Shown here in pieces: positions 61,840-64,000 of a stretch of DNA of 64,000 bases. Within the stretch, counting starts at the first letter, position 1. Every line of letters starts with the position of its first letter. Position numbers and translations under genes: made by a program. The notes under the pieces are model-generated. The model was given only the letters and a program-made list of their open reading frames with translations, made no database searches and was not told the DNA's origin. This DNA comes from Enterobacter cancerogenus. GTDB taxonomy: Bacteria; Pseudomonadota; Gammaproteobacteria; Enterobacterales; Enterobacteriaceae. The stretch lies in assembly GCF_019047785.1 (NCBI RefSeq), contig NZ_CP077290.1:2108001-2172000 (forward strand), written 5' to 3'.

Positions 61840-63569
61840 AATTCAGGCCCCAGACCGATGTAAAACTGTAAACCGTGTTCGTCTTTGTCACCCACCGGCA
61901 CGGCAAAGTCGAGCTTGATAGGCCCGACGGGCGACTGCCAGCGCACGCCTACGCCCGCGCCGGTTTTGAAATCGCTTCTGCGGATGTCGTTAACTGCTTC
62001 ACCGCCGTCAACGAACATCGCGCCCCACCACTTGCCGCTGACGTTGTATTGATACTCCAGCGAGCCGGTTGCCAGCTTGGATGCCCCGGTGAGCTGGCCT
62101 TTGTCGTTTTCCGGCGAGATTGATTTGTACTTATAGCCACGAATACTGCGGTCGCCCCCGGCGAAGAAGCGCAGATCCGGCGGAACGCGCTCAAAATCAT
62201 CGGTTTCGATCCAGCCAAGGTTGCCGCGCATCACGAAGCGGTGTTTATCCAGCAGCGTTCGGATCCAGACGTTTTGCGCCTGCACGACCGTGAAGTCCAC
62301 GTCGGACCCCCACATCGTGTTGGAATAGTCGATGGAGTAGCGCTGGGAATCACCCCAGGTTGGCATCAGGCCACCGCGCGAGCGGGTACGGCTGATCATC
62401 ACGCCCGGATAAAGCAGCATGGTGGTATTGGTGACGTTGGCCTGAGTAAAGTGGTCGAGACTCCAGCGCAGGTTGATGGCGCGCTGCCAGCCGCTGGAGA
62501 GATCCCAGAAGCGTGAGACCGCAAGCGTGGTGGAGTCCTGCTCGGTATCGTTCAAATCGGTACGCTTGAAGCCGCCCTGCAGCAAATAGTATTGCTCAAG
62601 CGGGTTCTTCAGCAGCGGCATCTTGTAGCTAAAATCGAGCTGCTGCTCGGGCGCGGAGATGCTGGCGCTGGTGGTCAGGCTGTGGCCGTAGGAGTTCATC
62701 CACGGCTTTTTCCACGTCGCCTTCACCCGCGGCCCCACATCCGTGGAATAACCTACCCCGGTTTCGATGGTGTTTTCCGTGCGCGGCGAAACCACGCCAT
62801 GCAGCGGCAGAACTTTCGTTTTGCGCGATTTATCAAATTCCGGCGCAACGACCACCGAGTTAAACCAGCCGGTAGCCGACAGACGACGGTTCAGCTCGGC
62901 CAGATCGCTCGACTGGTAATAATCGCCCGTTTTGAACGGCACCAGGTTTTGCAGGTACTCTTCGCGAATTTGCGAACCTTCAAAGGTCACCGCCCCAAAG
63001 CGGTAGCGCTCGCCGCTGTCATAATCGATATCCCAGAAGGCCTGGTGTCTGTCGAGCGCCACGCCCAGCTGGCTTTTATTGAACTGGCTGTCAAAGTAAC
63101 CTTTGCGCAGCGACACGCTGGTTAATGACTTTTTGAAACGATCGTAGTCGCCGTGGTTAAGCACGGTGCCGACGCGCGGGCGCGTGCTCAGCAGGTCGAG
63201 ATAATCCCGGTCGGTACGCGCGTCGCCGCGCAGCACCACGTTGGTACCGCCTATTTTTACCGGTTCCCCGGGCGAGACGCGGGCAATGAGTACCTGCCGC
63301 CCTTTAGCCGGAGGCGGACGCAGGTCGAAATCGATGGTCGGTTCGTAATACCCCAGCGCCTTTAGCCCGTCGCGGATCGCATCATCCACGCGCGCGCGAA
63401 ATCGCCGGTCCGGCGTCACTTCGTCACTCTGGATCGTTGACAGCTGCGCACGAACGTTTTTTTCCAGCGCCCCGGATAACCCTTCAACCTGCAAACGGAC
63501 ATTCGCCGCGCTGGCAACCCCGCTTGTCAGCAACAGGCTGACGAAACATAACTGGCGGATCTTTGTCAC
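61836..63569 (-). CDS. tamA: Translocation and assembly module subunit TamA
   Basis: TamA is an Omp85-family outer-membrane protein. The 577-residue precursor has a signal peptide (about 1-21), three POTRA domains (about 22-260) and a 16-strand barrel with the conserved [12 protein letters not shown] loop motif and the C-terminal strand [10 protein letters not shown]. It is the first gene of tamA-tamB-ytfP and is divergent from msrA. Confidence 0.97.
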   Translation of the reverse strand: MTKIRQLCFVSLLLTSGVASAANVRLQVEGLSGALEKNVRAQLSTIQSDEVTPDRRFRARVDDAIRDGLKALGYYEPTIDFDLRPPPAKGRQVLIARVSPGEPVKIGGTNVVLRGDARTDRDYLDLLSTRPRVGTVLNHGDYDRFKKSLTSVSLRKGYFDSQFNKSQLGVALDRHQAFWDIDYDSGERYRFGAVTFEGSQIREEYLQNLVPFKTGDYYQSSDLAELNRRLSATGWFNSVVVAPEFDKSRKTKVLPLHGVVSPRTENTIETGVGYSTDVGPRVKATWKKPWMNSYGHSLTTSASISAPEQQLDFSYKMPLLKNPLEQYYLLQGGFKRTDLNDTEQDSTTLAVSRFWDLSSGWQRAINLRWSLDHFTQANVTNTTMLLYPGVMISRTRSRGGLMPTWGDSQRYSIDYSNTMWGSDVDFTVVQAQNVWIRTLLDKHRFVMRGNLGWIETDDFERVPPDLRFFAGGDRSIRGYKYKSISPENDKGQLTGASKLATGSLEYQYNVSGKWWGAMFVDGGEAVNDIRRSDFKTGAGVGVRWQSPVGPIKLDFAVPVGDKDEHGLQFYIGLGPEL

Positions 63570-63795
63570 GTTTTCTCCTGAATATCCCTGTATCCACCCC
63601 TGGAAGCAAAATGAAGTGCCGTTCCACGGCTTCTCACGGCTTTACAGCCCAAAACCCAATTCGTGGGTTGAAAAAGGGTTTAACACCCAAATATTTCTTA
63701 TGATTAAATCTAGACTCATTCAGCGCGTTTATTGTGTTCAATTAAACGCGCCGTGACAACCTTAACCGAAACATCGCTACCCCGGAGGCCCCACC

Positions 63796-64000
63796 GTGAG
63801 TTTATTCGACAAAAAGCATCTGGTTTCGCAAGCCGATGCATTACCGGGACGCAATACCCCCATGCCAGTGGCGACGTTACACGCCGTAAATCACCATTCA
63901 ATGACAAACGTTCCTGATGGAATGGAGATCGCCCTGTTCGCGATGGGCTGCTTCTGGGGCGTGGAACGTCTGTTCTGGCAGCTTCCCGGCGTTTACAGTA
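63796..64000 (+). CDS. msrA: Peptide methionine sulfoxide reductase MsrA (partial)
   Basis: MsrA reduces the S-epimer of methionine sulfoxide in proteins. Only the first 68 codons are in the window. The catalytic Cys52 is visible in the GCFWG motif. The start is GTG 63796, preceded by CGGAGG; this gives [10 protein letters not shown], as in E. coli MsrA. The gene continues past the right edge. Confidence 0.95.
   Translation, partial: MSLFDKKHLVSQADALPGRNTPMPVATLHAVNHHSMTNVPDGMEIALFAMGCFWGVERLFWQLPGVYS

Overview
The window is chromosomal DNA from a member of the Enterobacteriaceae, most like the Enterobacter/Lelliottia group. Gene order follows the E. coli/Salmonella segment that runs from leuX and argI to msrA. 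Landmarks in order are leuX, miaE, rraB, argI, tabA, pyrLBI, ridA, mgtA, treRBC, nrdDG, cybC, pmbA, darP (yjgA), mpl, fbp, ytfQRT-yjfF, ppa, ytfP, tamBA and msrA. Blocks absent from E. coli K-12 are inserted between these landmarks. Genus is inferred from protein resemblance and gene order only.

Layout. 1-2.9 kb is the edge of a mobile island at the 3' end of tRNA-Leu(CAA): an IS21-like terminus, an HrgA-like protein with a PD-(D/E)xK-like motif, and a P4-type integrase. 3-6.9 kb holds an uncharacterised membrane-anchored protein, miaE, rraB, argI with paired ARG boxes, and tabA. 7.5-12.8 kb is an arginine deiminase operon (arcA, arcC, a second ornithine carbamoyltransferase, a YfcC-type carrier, a second ArgR). 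12.9-14.9 kb is pyrLBI-ridA. 15-19 kb is a convergent chitin pair, a GbpA-type LPMO and a GH20 hexosaminidase. 19-22.2 kb is mgtA with its mgtL leader and a PhoP box. 22.3-26.5 kb is treR-treBC.

26.6-32.8 kb is an accessory alpha-mannoside cluster: a KdgM-family porin, an RpiR regulator, a PTS EIIBC, a GH38 mannosidase and a separate EIIA. A 16-bp sequence shared by the two promoter regions suggests one regulon. 32.9-35.9 kb is nrdDG with FNR and NrdR sites. 35.9-44.6 kb is the most unusual region. A minus-strand operon joins four proteins of DUF4310/4311/4312/SFCGS type and a lone PRD protein to a metal amidohydrolase, a DgaE-like PLP lyase and a DgaF-like KDPG-type aldolase. A secreted lactonase and a BglG-type regulator lie downstream. 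It looks like an uncharacterised uptake and breakdown route for an amino-sugar acid or a similar compound.

44.9-50 kb is core: cybC, pmbA, darP, mpl and fbp. 50.1-52.1 kb has a LysR protein reduced to its HTH domain and a chemoreceptor with a sigma-28 promoter. 52.1-56.7 kb is the galactofuranose-type ABC transporter ytfQRT-yjfF. 57-64 kb is ppa, ytfP, tamB, tamA and the start of msrA. Two families of palindromic intergenic repeats recur throughout, usually just after stop codons.
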